Shown here: one piece after another, positions 43,885 through 53,279 of the stretch
Position numbering within the stretch: the first letter of the stretch is position 1
Layout: every line of letters begins with the position of its first letter
Source: a bacterium
GTDB lineage: Bacteria > Electryoneota > JAOADG01
Assembly: GCA_026417415.1 (NCBI GenBank)
Contig: JAOADG010000008.1
Span: forward strand, 1-64,000
DNA: 64,000 nt
Reading direction: 5' to 3'
Translations under genes and position numbers: made by a program
The notes under the pieces: generated by a model
The model's input: only the letters and a program-made list of their open reading frames with translations
What the model was told of the DNA's origin: nothing
The model's database searches: none

Positions 43885-45111
43885 ATGAAAAAGAAATTAA
43901 TTTGGATTATCCCAATAATTCTACTTGGGCTCTTATCCTTTTGGTTTTTTACAGGTACAAGTAAAAAAAGTAAAAATATTGAATTTCGTACAGCCGTAGT
44001 TACTAAAGGCGATATTGTAAGATTGGTAAATGCTACTGGAACTTTGGAAGCAGTGACCACAGTCCAAGTAGGTAGTCAGGTTAGTGGAACTATTGCTGCA
44101 TTGTATGCTGATTTTAATGATCGTGTACAAAAAGGACAATTGCTTGCACAATTGGATACCAGTTTTCTTGCAGCACAAGTGGCTGAAGCACAAGCCAATT
44201 TAGCTAAAGCCAATGCTGCGCTCAATGAATCGAAGCGTGCATTAGCAAGGGCAGAGACCTTGTATTCTGCAAATTTAATTTCGTCTGCTGAATACGATAA
44301 AGCACTAGCAAATTATGAGACCTCACTTGCTGGAGTGGAAGGCGCCAAAGCGGCAGTCACGCGTGCCAAAACCAACTTGGCTTATGCCAAAATCGTTAGC
44401 CCAATTAGTGGTACAGTAATTTCAAGAAATGTAGATGTAGGACAAACCGTAGCAGCAAGTTTGAATGCACCTACTTTATTTATAATTGCTCAAGATCTTT
44501 CAAAAATGAGATTATTGGCTTCAGTGGATGAAGCGGATATTGGTCAAATTGCTGTGGGAAATCAAGTTACATTCTCGGTAGATGCATTTCCAGAACGCGT
44601 ATTCAAAGGGGAAGTGGAACAAATTCGATTAGCACCGGTTACAGTGCAAAATGTAGTGACCTACACTGTGGTCATTGGCGTAGATAACTCTTCTGGAAAA
44701 CTAATGCCCGGAATGACTGCAACAGTCACCATTGAAACTGCAAGATCCAACGATGTGCTGAAAACATCATCTGCTGCTATTCGTGTTCGTTTGCCCGGTG
44801 AAGAGAATAAAGCAACTACAAGCGGAAGGCGGTTGGTTGATCCTGCCAAACAAGCGCTGATACCCGTTGGTGATCAAAAAGTAAAAGCAAGTGTCTATGT
44901 TGTCAATTCAAAGAAACAACCTGAAAAGAGGGAAATTGAAATTGGTTTAATTACTCCCTCTGAAATCGAAATTAAAAGTGGCTTAACCTTAGGTGATAGT
45001 GTAATAGTAGGTATAGTGCAAGATCAATCCACCAAACCAAACCAAACCAATCCTTTCAATCCGATGTCTAGACCGGGCGGTGGCGGATTTGGCGGAAGAC
45101 GAGGAATATGA
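43885..45111 (+). CDS. Efflux periplasmic adaptor (MacA-like, HlyD/RND superfamily)
   Basis: 408 aa. An N-terminal membrane anchor (IWIIPIILLGLLSFWFF) is followed by a lipoyl-like half motif (VQVGSQVSGTIAALYADFNDRVQKGQLLAQLD), an Ala-rich coiled-coil hairpin (about 95-170) and the second lipoyl half (IVSPISGTVISRNVDVGQTV). A beta-barrel domain and a Gly-rich tail (RPGGGGFGGRRG) follow. It bridges an inner-membrane transporter and an outer-membrane TolC-like channel. The Shine-Dalgarno is poor. It is coupled to the permease gene by ATGA. Confidence 0.92.
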   Translation: MKKKLIWIIPIILLGLLSFWFFTGTSKKSKNIEFRTAVVTKGDIVRLVNATGTLEAVTTVQVGSQVSGTIAALYADFNDRVQKGQLLAQLDTSFLAAQVAEAQANLAKANAALNESKRALARAETLYSANLISSAEYDKALANYETSLAGVEGAKAAVTRAKTNLAYAKIVSPISGTVISRNVDVGQTVAASLNAPTLFIIAQDLSKMRLLASVDEADIGQIAVGNQVTFSVDAFPERVFKGEVEQIRLAPVTVQNVVTYTVVIGVDNSSGKLMPGMTATVTIETARSNDVLKTSSAAIRVRLPGEENKATTSGRRLVDPAKQALIPVGDQKVKASVYVVNSKKQPEKREIEIGLITPSEIEIKSGLTLGDSVIVGIVQDQSTKPNQTNPFNPMSRPGGGGFGGRRGI

Positions 45112-46325
45112 ACATTCTACAAATCGTTTATGAGGCATTTCGGGCATTGGATAGAAATCGTATTCGTGCTTTCTTAACTGCTTTAGGCATTATCATTGGT
45201 GTCGGTGCAGTTGTAGCAATGGGTGCAGTGGGTGCAGGAGCAAAAAAGCAAGTTGAGGATCAAGTACGTTCTTTAGGAACTGCGGTACTTATGGTTTTTC
45301 CCGGCTCAGGGTCTCCAAGAGGTGTGTCCGGTGGTGCAGGTTCTGGAATGTATTTACTTTCAGAAAGTGATGCAGAAGCCATTGAAAAAGAGATCCCACA
45401 CGTGAGAGCGACCAGTCCTTTGCTTAGAACCAATGCACAAGTCATTGCTGGGGCTCAAAACTGGGCGACGACCATTCAAGGCGGTGATCATGATTTTCTT
45501 ACCATACGTGCATGGCAAGTGGTGATGGGTGAGAATTTCACTTCATCCGATGTCAGAAACCAAGCCAAAGTTGCATTGATTGGTGAGACGGTAAGAAAAC
45601 AGTTATTTCCAGATTCTGACCCACTGGGAGCGACCATCCGCATTCGAAAAATCCCCTTTCGGGTGATCGGGGTTTTAGAACCCAAGGGGCAAAATTATAT
45701 GGGTCAAGACCAAGATGATGTGGTTTTAATTCCTTATACTACTTTACAGAGAAGAATCTTAGGACAAGATCGAATTTGGGGAATTTTAGTAGGTGCGGAA
45801 AGTGATCGTCATTTACCTCAAGTTACACAAGATATTGAGATGTTACTCAATCAAAGAAACAAAGTCCCAGTAGGAGAAAATGCATATTCCATTCGAAGCC
45901 AAACAGAGATTCTAAGTTTTGCCTCAGCAACAGGAAAAGTTCTGAATATCCTTTTGGGATCAATCGCTGGAGTATCTTTAATCGTGGGTGGTATTGGCAT
46001 CATGAACATTATGTTGGTAAGTGTGGCTGAAAGAACGCGCGAAATTGGCTTGAGAATGGCTATTGGAGCAAGAAGAAGTGATATTCGTTGGCAATTTTTA
46101 TTGGAAGCAAGTGTACTATCGTTAGGAGGTGGTTTTCTCGGCGTGTTTTTAGGAACGGCTGCTGCCAATATCATTTCTAAATTCGCTGGCTGGCCAGTAT
46201 TGGTCACTCCACAAAGTATCACCATTGCAGTCATCTTTGCTGCAGCGGTGGGAATTTTCTTTGGGTTTTATCCTGCACAAAAAGCTGCAGCATCCAATCC
46301 GATTGATGCACTTCGTTATGAATAA
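45108..46325 (+). CDS. ABC transporter permease (MacB periplasmic core + FtsX)
   Basis: 405 aa. Helix 1 (FLTALGIIIGVGAVVAMGAV) is followed by the large MacB_PCD periplasmic domain (about 45-240) and three C-terminal helices of the FtsX type (LLGSIAGVSLIVGGIGIMNIMLVSV, ending NPIDALRYE). ERTREIGLRMAIGARRSDI is the usual coupling segment. It has no ATP-binding domain, and no ATPase gene lies beside it; the genes downstream run on the other strand. It must borrow an ATPase from elsewhere, or the operon has lost one. It may export peptides, lipids or drugs. Confidence 0.92.
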   Translation: MNILQIVYEAFRALDRNRIRAFLTALGIIIGVGAVVAMGAVGAGAKKQVEDQVRSLGTAVLMVFPGSGSPRGVSGGAGSGMYLLSESDAEAIEKEIPHVRATSPLLRTNAQVIAGAQNWATTIQGGDHDFLTIRAWQVVMGENFTSSDVRNQAKVALIGETVRKQLFPDSDPLGATIRIRKIPFRVIGVLEPKGQNYMGQDQDDVVLIPYTTLQRRILGQDRIWGILVGAESDRHLPQVTQDIEMLLNQRNKVPVGENAYSIRSQTEILSFASATGKVLNILLGSIAGVSLIVGGIGIMNIMLVSVAERTREIGLRMAIGARRSDIRWQFLLEASVLSLGGGFLGVFLGTAAANIISKFAGWPVLVTPQSITIAVIFAAAVGIFFGFYPAQKAAASNPIDALRYE

Positions 46326-46808
46326 TTAGAGGAAGGAATAGGGAGGTCCTTGAAAACCAAACTCTAAGAGAATTTGGTGAATACTTCCTCGTAAAAAAGA
46401 TTCTTCCAACAAAAAGTTCCAAAACACAGTATGCCCAGTATATTGAATTTCCGGATAGTGTGGAAGTTCAAATAGATTATCCCATCCTCCTGAAGGACCC
46501 AATCCACACAAGGTAAACAAGGATCCTTGATTCTCTTCAAAAGTTGCTTTGATATCTTGAAGAGAAGAAAAACCTTCTAAAGGATACAAAGATGGTTCTT
46601 TTTCTAATGTTTGACGTAACCAATAATCTTCATTTTTGAAAATAGTGTTCCACAGATCAAGAATAGAAGGAGCAATTGTAGTTGGATTCAAAAGAACGGT
46701 AAAATGGTTTTGTTTTGTGACAATGGAAGACGGAAGGGTTTCACAAAATTCCAACAATTGAAAGCGACGAAGAACGTTGGTGGTGTACCATTCCGAATAA
46801 GTTGCCAT
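46326..46808 (-). CDS. DinB-like small protein, divergent
   Basis: 160 aa. The helical layout and the end LLEESFLRGSIHQILLEFGFQGPPYSF recall the C-terminal HRGQ...LRxxGxxPP motif of DinB/YfiT proteins, and SILDLWNTIFKNEDYWLRQTL the first metal-site helix. The expected His at the HRGQ position reads as Leu-Arg-Gly, so metal binding is doubtful. It is the last gene of the long minus-strand run, two bases after the M1 peptidase gene. It abuts the MacB-like stop with no visible terminator. Confidence 0.55.
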   Translation of the reverse strand: MATYSEWYTTNVLRRFQLLEFCETLPSSIVTKQNHFTVLLNPTTIAPSILDLWNTIFKNEDYWLRQTLEKEPSLYPLEGFSSLQDIKATFEENQGSLFTLCGLGPSGGWDNLFELPHYPEIQYTGHTVFWNFLLEESFLRGSIHQILLEFGFQGPPYSFL

Positions 46809-46810
46809 TA

Positions 46811-48832
46811 TTAGAACGCTGTAACTTCAATCCGTAACGAGTGTCTGGTTACTGGCCAAGTTCCTTTTAAGACATTTGTTCCATCCGATTGAAATCCAAT
46901 ATAGGAGTATTTTCCATAATGTGGTGCTTTTCGTTTTAAGTAATGAATGTCTTCAATCGTTGGAGCACTTACAAAACCAAGCAATTGTCCTGTGTCTGAT
47001 AAATAGGAAACAACTGAACCACCTAAAAATTCAACTTGATTGAGAACAGTTTTTCCATTGCTGAAAAATTGTGAAAACTTTTTTTGAAAAATTTGTTCTG
47101 GTTTACCAAAAAACACAACAGTGGAATAACTTTCTAATGGTTTATCTACCCAAACGATCGAGTCAAACAAAATGGTTGCAAGTTCCTGCATCCCTTTTTG
47201 ATAGACAGTATCAATACCTTCTGCTAAAATACCATGAACCAAAGTAGAACCGTACAGATCCGATAACGTGGGTGGCAATTCACCTATTGCAGGCATTCGC
47301 CAACAATCAAATCGCGGATCAATCGCAAAGGACTTAAGCATCCTGGTCAACGGTAGTTTCACAGTAAATGAACCTTCTTTCACTGCAACATAAGTAACCG
47401 TAGTATCTTTTTCCGTGAAACAATAGATTGGCAAACGTTCAATCTTTGGAGTACCAATAACTTCTAAGGTAAGGATCAAATTCTTTTTAGATAGTTTATA
47501 ACGATGAAGTTTTACAGTTGGCGCACCAGTTGTGTTTAACCAATGTTCAAAAAAATTACCTAATGACTGGCCAGAGGTTTCCTCAAAACACAATCGTAAA
47601 TCATTCCAGTTTGCGTATTGAAATTTATGGTTTGAATAAAATCGTTGCAGTCCCCTTTGAAATGCTTCTTTTCCAATTTTCTGTTTGAGGGTATGGAAAA
47701 AGAATGCGGATTTATTGTAACCTACAGCCCGAGTAGCACCACTTGAGCGTGAGGTAAATTCTTTGAGTGGAAAATCATTTCCTTGATGTACGTAAGATGC
47801 GTAACTTTTGATACTATTGGCACGATATTCTACGCCCTGTAAAACCCCTTGATCTTCTTTGTAAGCCCAATCGGCACCATAAGTGGTTAACCCTTCGCAC
47901 CAATTTCCATCTTCCCAACGAACAAATACACCATTACCCCACCAATTGTGGAGCACTTCGTGGCCTAAGGAACTCTCTACAATAAACGGCAATGCGATAA
48001 CTTCCGAGCCAAGAAAGGTAAAACCGGGCATTCCAAATCCCGCTCCAAAAAATGCTTCTACCATAGAAAAACAGGGATAAGGATATACACCAATCTCTTT
48101 TTGATATCGTGCGATATATTTTTTAGCCCATTCTAAATACGTTTTAGAGAGAGATTTTCTCTTTTCACTAAAACACGTTTCAATTACAATCCCTAACGTA
48201 TCGCTACGTTCTACTTGATATTGACCTGCAGCAATGGTAATTCCATCTAACAAATAAGGACCACCAAAAGACCATTGAATCATACCATCCGATTCAATGC
48301 GAATTTTTTCTCGAAGACCAGTAGTAATTGGAATCCAATTGCTTGGCATACTTATGGATACTACGTATTGGTGAATCGTTTGCTCTGAAGTTGGATAGAA
48401 AAGAGCCGAAGGAGGTAGATAAACCCCTTGCAAGCCAATTACTCCACCGGGAGCATCGGCTACTTGTTCACGACCATTGGTTACTTGGTTGACAGTATCA
48501 TTGAACATCCCACTCCAATGAACAACATAAACATCATTTCCTATAAGATTGAACTGACTTGCATCCTTTAACCATTCTTTGTCAGAAACAAAAGGAAGTA
48601 TTTCAACAGAACGACCGTCTTTTAGTGAAGTAACCGAAATTTCACATTTCTTGTGCAAAAAAAATTGAATTGGTCCTTGATTGACAGTAATGGTATCAAT
48701 CCCGTAAAGCATATGACTATCGGGATGCAGGTACAATAACATTTTATGAGAAGCGTCAACTGTGATTGGAGTAGCAGAAAAAGTGTAATGTGAACAAAAC
48801 AAGAGGAAAAGAATAATTTTACCTATTTTCAT
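46811..48832 (-). CDS. M1-family metallopeptidase, secreted
   Basis: 673 aa. A signal peptide ends FSA-TPI. The N-terminal beta domain is followed by the zinc site GHEVLHNWWGN near 290, with the third ligand Glu in NWCEGLTTY 17 residues after the second His (one fewer than in classic aminopeptidase N, but as in a known bacterial subgroup). The exopeptidase loop GxMEN is replaced by GAGFGMPGF. The C-terminal part (about 420-673) is helical/beta without a sorting signal. It probably trims peptides in the periplasm. It overlaps the DedA stop by four bases. Confidence 0.85.
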   Translation of the reverse strand: MKIGKIILFLLFCSHYTFSATPITVDASHKMLLYLHPDSHMLYGIDTITVNQGPIQFFLHKKCEISVTSLKDGRSVEILPFVSDKEWLKDASQFNLIGNDVYVVHWSGMFNDTVNQVTNGREQVADAPGGVIGLQGVYLPPSALFYPTSEQTIHQYVVSISMPSNWIPITTGLREKIRIESDGMIQWSFGGPYLLDGITIAAGQYQVERSDTLGIVIETCFSEKRKSLSKTYLEWAKKYIARYQKEIGVYPYPCFSMVEAFFGAGFGMPGFTFLGSEVIALPFIVESSLGHEVLHNWWGNGVFVRWEDGNWCEGLTTYGADWAYKEDQGVLQGVEYRANSIKSYASYVHQGNDFPLKEFTSRSSGATRAVGYNKSAFFFHTLKQKIGKEAFQRGLQRFYSNHKFQYANWNDLRLCFEETSGQSLGNFFEHWLNTTGAPTVKLHRYKLSKKNLILTLEVIGTPKIERLPIYCFTEKDTTVTYVAVKEGSFTVKLPLTRMLKSFAIDPRFDCWRMPAIGELPPTLSDLYGSTLVHGILAEGIDTVYQKGMQELATILFDSIVWVDKPLESYSTVVFFGKPEQIFQKKFSQFFSNGKTVLNQVEFLGGSVVSYLSDTGQLLGFVSAPTIEDIHYLKRKAPHYGKYSYIGFQSDGTNVLKGTWPVTRHSLRIEVTAF

Positions 48833-49467
48833 TGGACATTCCTTTTTGCGCGAAGATATTCAATGATTGCCGGCAAGATAGAAAGAAAGATGATAAGTAA
48901 AATCACCAAAGAAAAATTCTTTTTTATGAATGGAAGGTTCCCAAAAAAGTAACCCGCTGAAACCAATAGACCAACCCATAAAATTCCACCAGTAACATTA
49001 AAAGTTAAAAACTTCGAATAGGTCATTTTCCCAACACCTGCTACGAACGGTGCAAAGGTTCGTACAATAGGAACAAAGCGAGCAATCACAATCGTTTTAC
49101 CACCATACTTTTCATAAAATTCATGGGTTTTATCTAAGTACTCTTTCTTGAATATTTTACTTGGTTTAGAATAAACTTTATCCCCAATTCTTAAACCGAT
49201 AGAATAGTTGACGCTATCTCCGATGATAGCCGCTAATGTGAGTAAAATAAATAGCAATATCGGATCTAAAATGGTGATGGCAGCTAAAGTTCCGGCAGCA
49301 AACAGAAGTGAATCACCCGGCAAAAAAGGAGTGATTACCAAACCAGTTTCACAAAAAATGATGAGAAATAAAATCAAATAGGTAAAGTAGTGGTATTGGC
49401 GAATAATGTTTTCAAGATGTTTGTCTAAATGAATGATTAAATCAATCAAATGGGCGATGTATTCCAA
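48829..49467 (-). CDS. DedA family membrane protein
   Basis: 212 aa. Motifs FCETGLVITPFLPGDSLLF near 40 and KYGGKTIVIARFVPIVRTFAPFVAGVGKM near 120 are those of DedA/SNARE-associated (VTT) proteins, which flip phospholipids such as undecaprenyl-phosphate or phosphatidylethanolamine between leaflets; the lipid is unknown. The start is TTG, fixed by AAAGGAG six bases upstream. It lies 15 bases after the Omp85-like gene and four-base-overlaps the M1 gene. Confidence 0.93.
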   Translation of the reverse strand: MEYIAHLIDLIIHLDKHLENIIRQYHYFTYLILFLIIFCETGLVITPFLPGDSLLFAAGTLAAITILDPILLFILLTLAAIIGDSVNYSIGLRIGDKVYSKPSKIFKKEYLDKTHEFYEKYGGKTIVIARFVPIVRTFAPFVAGVGKMTYSKFLTFNVTGGILWVGLLVSAGYFFGNLPFIKKNFSLVILLIIFLSILPAIIEYLRAKRNVQ

Positions 49468-49482
49468 AGAATCTCCTTTACA

Positions 49483-50787
49483 TTATAGTGCTGTTTTTAG
49501 TTCAGTAAACAAGGCCGGTTGATCAATTCCTACCCTTGGGTTAAACCCCACATCAAAACGTAAAATGTTAACATAGGGTAAAGTAAAAATGAGCGAAATT
49601 CCATATCCAGAAAGCAGTTTTTCAGAATCTAAGCTCTTACCTTTTTTCCAACTTTGGCCCATTTCATAAAATAAACTGGTACTCAGCCCGAATTTCAAAT
49701 TACGAAAATGTTTCGCAACTGATGAAGGAACATTAGTGAATGTATAATAGCGTCTTTGAATGGTTTGATACCTTAAATCAAACACTCCTTTTACAAGAAA
49801 TACCCCCGGACGATCTAAGTTGCGATATCCACGTAGATAATGCGTGTGTCCCAAGCGTAATTGCAAATATGTAGGATCTTCACCACTAACACTAGACGAC
49901 AGCAACTGACAAGATAGAGTCCATTTCTGATGAAGTGGAAGGTACTGACGATAATCAAAAGTACCAACAAAGCGATTTTTCCATACTTTGTGAATTCTAA
50001 TCCACTCGAAGGATTGTGAAAAATAGTCACCTGTATGTGGTAATTCAATTAAATCTCTATGATCACGTTCGTATTCCACGCGAAAGGAGTGAAGATAATC
50101 TTGTTTTTCTTTTGACACAGTTTTCGTTGTGTCTAAATCCCACTTTTGAAATGAGAAACCGAATTTTAACAAATGATTATATCCAAAACGCTTGGAAAGT
50201 CCTAAATATGCGGTTTGTTGCAAATGTTTTTCTTCTTGAATCTCTAAAGGGGGTTTCTCGTACCAATGTTCATTTCTAAGTAAAAAAAGAAAACCGATAC
50301 CTGGACTGTGGATGATCCAAGGATCATGAAATAGAAACATTTGACCGTTACGTTTGCCATGATAATAGTTGCCAATTAAAGTCCGATTCAACCCTTGAAA
50401 ATTCATTTGTAAGTATCTAAATCCATATTCAAAATCGTTAGGTTCAGGTCCAACCCAATGAAAATAGGGCAATGGAAAAATGTACCATTTTTCTGTTACA
50501 GCAATCACTAAATAAATACTATCCATTCGTACCAAAGGAAACACTTCTACACGGTGAAACAAATTCAAGTTGGTTAACCGATTTTCAATGTCTATTAAAT
50601 CGGAAGAATCAAGCCATTGCTTCTGTTTAAAGTAAATCTCACGTAATAAAATTTCTGAGTGTGTTTTATCATTGCCGATGATTTGAATACCATCCACTCG
50701 AATGGGAGGACTTCCGTTACAAGTACTATTCAAGATCAGAGATACAAGCAAAACAACCGATATAAAAACGCCAAAATAAGTTACCAT
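49483..50787 (-). CDS. Omp85/BamA-like protein with one POTRA domain
   Basis: 434 aa. A signal peptide (about 1-25, NSTCNGS) is followed by a single POTRA-like domain (about 28-100; IRVDGIQIIGNDKTHSEILLREI, LNLFHRVEVFPL) and a 16-strand-size barrel with the Omp85 signature LRGYRNL near 325. Omp85 proteins insert or secrete outer-membrane proteins; BamA has five POTRAs, so this is a short relative, not BamA. It may serve the neighbouring barrel protein. It overlaps that gene by seven bases. Confidence 0.8.
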   Translation of the reverse strand: MVTYFGVFISVVLLVSLILNSTCNGSPPIRVDGIQIIGNDKTHSEILLREIYFKQKQWLDSSDLIDIENRLTNLNLFHRVEVFPLVRMDSIYLVIAVTEKWYIFPLPYFHWVGPEPNDFEYGFRYLQMNFQGLNRTLIGNYYHGKRNGQMFLFHDPWIIHSPGIGFLFLLRNEHWYEKPPLEIQEEKHLQQTAYLGLSKRFGYNHLLKFGFSFQKWDLDTTKTVSKEKQDYLHSFRVEYERDHRDLIELPHTGDYFSQSFEWIRIHKVWKNRFVGTFDYRQYLPLHQKWTLSCQLLSSSVSGEDPTYLQLRLGHTHYLRGYRNLDRPGVFLVKGVFDLRYQTIQRRYYTFTNVPSSVAKHFRNLKFGLSTSLFYEMGQSWKKGKSLDSEKLLSGYGISLIFTLPYVNILRFDVGFNPRVGIDQPALFTELKTAL

Positions 50788-52636
50788 AGTTTAGAAAGTG
50801 TAAATTCCCAAGTAGGTTGTGTCTCTTTTTTTCTATGCATCTGTTTAATAAACAGGATGGAAGTCCGATTATAAACTCGCCACTGATTGGTAAACTGATG
50901 TTGAAATTCTACAATCGGACCAATTCCTTGAACAGTTTGGACATTTTGATTATATCGCCCCTTAGCACGAAAGATTGAATAGTACAAAGGTTTTCTGCTA
51001 TAACCATGAATTCCAAAAGAGAAGGGTACTCTCTGAATATGTGTTTCAAAATGAAATGATCCAGTAAGTGTATGAAACGCTTCTGCAAGAGCAACTTCGT
51101 GATTAGTACGAAAATAAGTACCTCTATCTTCAATATCATTTCGCAAATGAACTATGATTGTACCACGAGAAATGGGTACAGACAGCCAATCATACAAACT
51201 AAAACGCCTTGACGCCAAGTCGCGACTCTCGTTCGTTTGCATTGGAAAATCATATAAAATGTAAGAAGAAAACATTTCTATGGTTACTTGATGAGTAAAT
51301 CGATTGGAAAAAAATTGTTTCAACGTGGTTCCAAAGTTGTAACTACGTATTGAACGGTTGGACGATGAGGTGTATCTAGACAAATAAATTGGGTGCTGAA
51401 ACACGTATCCCAATTGACTTTCCACAAGAAAGTGTTGCGAGAAATGTTGAACACCTCGTAGATAACCATTCCATTGTACTTCATCACGATCATTATATTC
51501 AGTGGTATCAGGAGTGGTGATACGAGTGACTGCACCTTCAATGGATAGAGCAAGAGAATCGATGGGGATTTTCGTTAGACCTGTGTGCAAGTGAACACGC
51601 TCAGATACATGCTGCTGAAGGTGTTCACCCAATCGTGTTACTTGATAACCAGTACCATAAAAGGAAAGTAAAAATGGATTGCTTTTTTCGCGTCTTATCC
51701 CGACTGTATGGTAGTGTTTTAATTGAGAGGAGGATGGATACAAACTCCCCTGACGAATTCTAAACCCATCAACCTGACTTTCTAAACTAAAATGTGTTTT
51801 TCCAATAATAGGAGTCAAAATTTTTAAAGACGTATTTCCATTCCATTCTGATCGCCTATAAGGAATCACTGTTGGGATATCTTTTTCATAATGCTCTACA
51901 TTCATTTGAATGTTTGCAGAACTTATTCGTATTGAATCATTCCATAACAAATCTAAATGAAAAAGTATCTTTTTCGATTCTCTTGGGCGAAGCCAGTGTT
52001 GTTCAAAATTCAACTGATAGTTTGTTCGCCATTCATTACTAATTGTGGGATTGGCATAAATTTGGGTTTGGATGGTATAACCACGACCAACATCCTTTCC
52101 ATCTTGATCATAACTCAATCCTGTTCCTGTTAATAGATGATGATCAGACCAGTTTGTTTCCAAACCCAAAAGTGCATAACCTCTATGTTGTGAAAAGTAG
52201 GTTGGTGAAGATGAGTGATAAGATTCATCATAACGGTAATGTTCAACCATAGAAGTAAATGAACCCAATTGAGGTCTAAGCACTTCAGCACGATTGCGAT
52301 AGGAATTCGTAAACAATGTAGAAAAAAAACGAAGGTTTAGTTGAATATCTTTTGAGTAAAAGAACTCCAAAATCTCGTTATCCTTAAAATGAGGACTATA
52401 TCCACTCAAAGTTCGTGTAAACAATGAGCCATAGAGTTTCAATGAAAAGCTATCTTGTTTTGTAGAAAAAGTGCGAACAGTACGAAATATACCTATGCGT
52501 TCACCAAGTTTTTCTGTATAACCAAAACCGATGCTATCAATAGGTAAAGTATTTGATGGATACTCTGACGTATTTCCAGGATTGAAGAGTAAGGAAATAG
52601 AAAAAAAAAGAGGAGAATTCTATAGCCGTACATCAT
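50781..52636 (-). pseudogene. Outer-membrane beta-barrel protein with a frame break at an A9 run in the signal peptide
   Basis: The main frame (50781-52442 and its open upstream part) encodes about 615 residues of alternating aromatic strands ending in SKLW, a barrel-like end. An ATG at 52636 overlaps the DUF502 stop (ATGA) and begins MMYGYRILLFFF, a clear signal peptide, but in another frame. The two frames meet at nine A on the plus strand (52601-52609). With ten the product would run MMYGYRILLFFFSISLLFNPGN into the barrel. As written the first frame stops after about 48 codons. It could be phase variation, slippage during transcription, or a base-call error. A TTG at 52442 could give a shorter product without a signal peptide. 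No family is recognised. Confidence 0.7.
52601..52609. repeat. A9 homopolymer at the frame break
   Basis: Nine A on the plus strand (T9 in the coding strand) lie within the signal-peptide coding part of the barrel gene. Insertion of one base would restore a single frame. Runs of this length are prone to slippage in replication, transcription and sequencing. Confidence 0.85.
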
Positions 52637-53277
52637 TTACGGTCGGTATCTTTCACAATTCCGAAACTAAACAGAATCTTCAACGCTTGCTCAACGGACA
52701 GATTCGCAGGATACAAATCACTTTTTTTAACATACAATAGTATGCCAGTAGTGGGTGGTGCGAAAGGGAGATAAACCGCAATTTCAGGTTCCGTGGGAAG
52801 TTGTTTCACACTTTCTGGTGCATCTCCAATTACAAAACCAATGGTATAACCATTTTCATAAGGTATCCATACCACTTCACGAAAAAAGTCATTTTGTCCA
52901 CCAAAGATGGCTCTTGATAACGGTTGTACAGTAGAGAAAATGGTGTTGATGATAGGCAACTTTTCAAACCATTGATTCGCTATTTCAAAAAAACGATGAC
53001 CGATATAAAGACGTGTCAATCCACCAACCAAGAGAAGTATCAGCAGAAGTGCCAGTAATCCCGGTCCATAAATTCGCTGTTCAGGGGATATGGAAATACC
53101 AATTTGTTGCAACAACCACCGACTTGGTTCTGATAGAATCCCATCCAAAAATAGAAATAGTTTAATTAGCAACCAGATGGTAATCGCAACAGGCGTAACC
53201 ACCAAAAGACCACTCATAATGGTCTTTTTGAATAGTCCAAAGATCCCTTCGTTCTTTTGTTGAATCGTTTTTTGCAT
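52633..53277 (-). CDS. DUF502 family membrane protein
   Basis: 214 aa. Two membrane helices (MSGLLVVTPVAITIWLLIKLF near 20-40 and LLALLLILLLVGGLTRLYIG near 73-90) are followed by a soluble domain with IPYENGYTIGFVIGD and VYLPFAPPTTGILLYVKKSDL, the hallmarks of DUF502. The family function is not established. It lies two bases after the T9SS/CxxCH gene and overlaps the barrel gene start by ATGA. Confidence 0.9.
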   Translation of the reverse strand: MQKTIQQKNEGIFGLFKKTIMSGLLVVTPVAITIWLLIKLFLFLDGILSEPSRWLLQQIGISISPEQRIYGPGLLALLLILLLVGGLTRLYIGHRFFEIANQWFEKLPIINTIFSTVQPLSRAIFGGQNDFFREVVWIPYENGYTIGFVIGDAPESVKQLPTEPEIAVYLPFAPPTTGILLYVKKSDLYPANLSVEQALKILFSFGIVKDTDRK

Positions 53278-53279
53278 GT

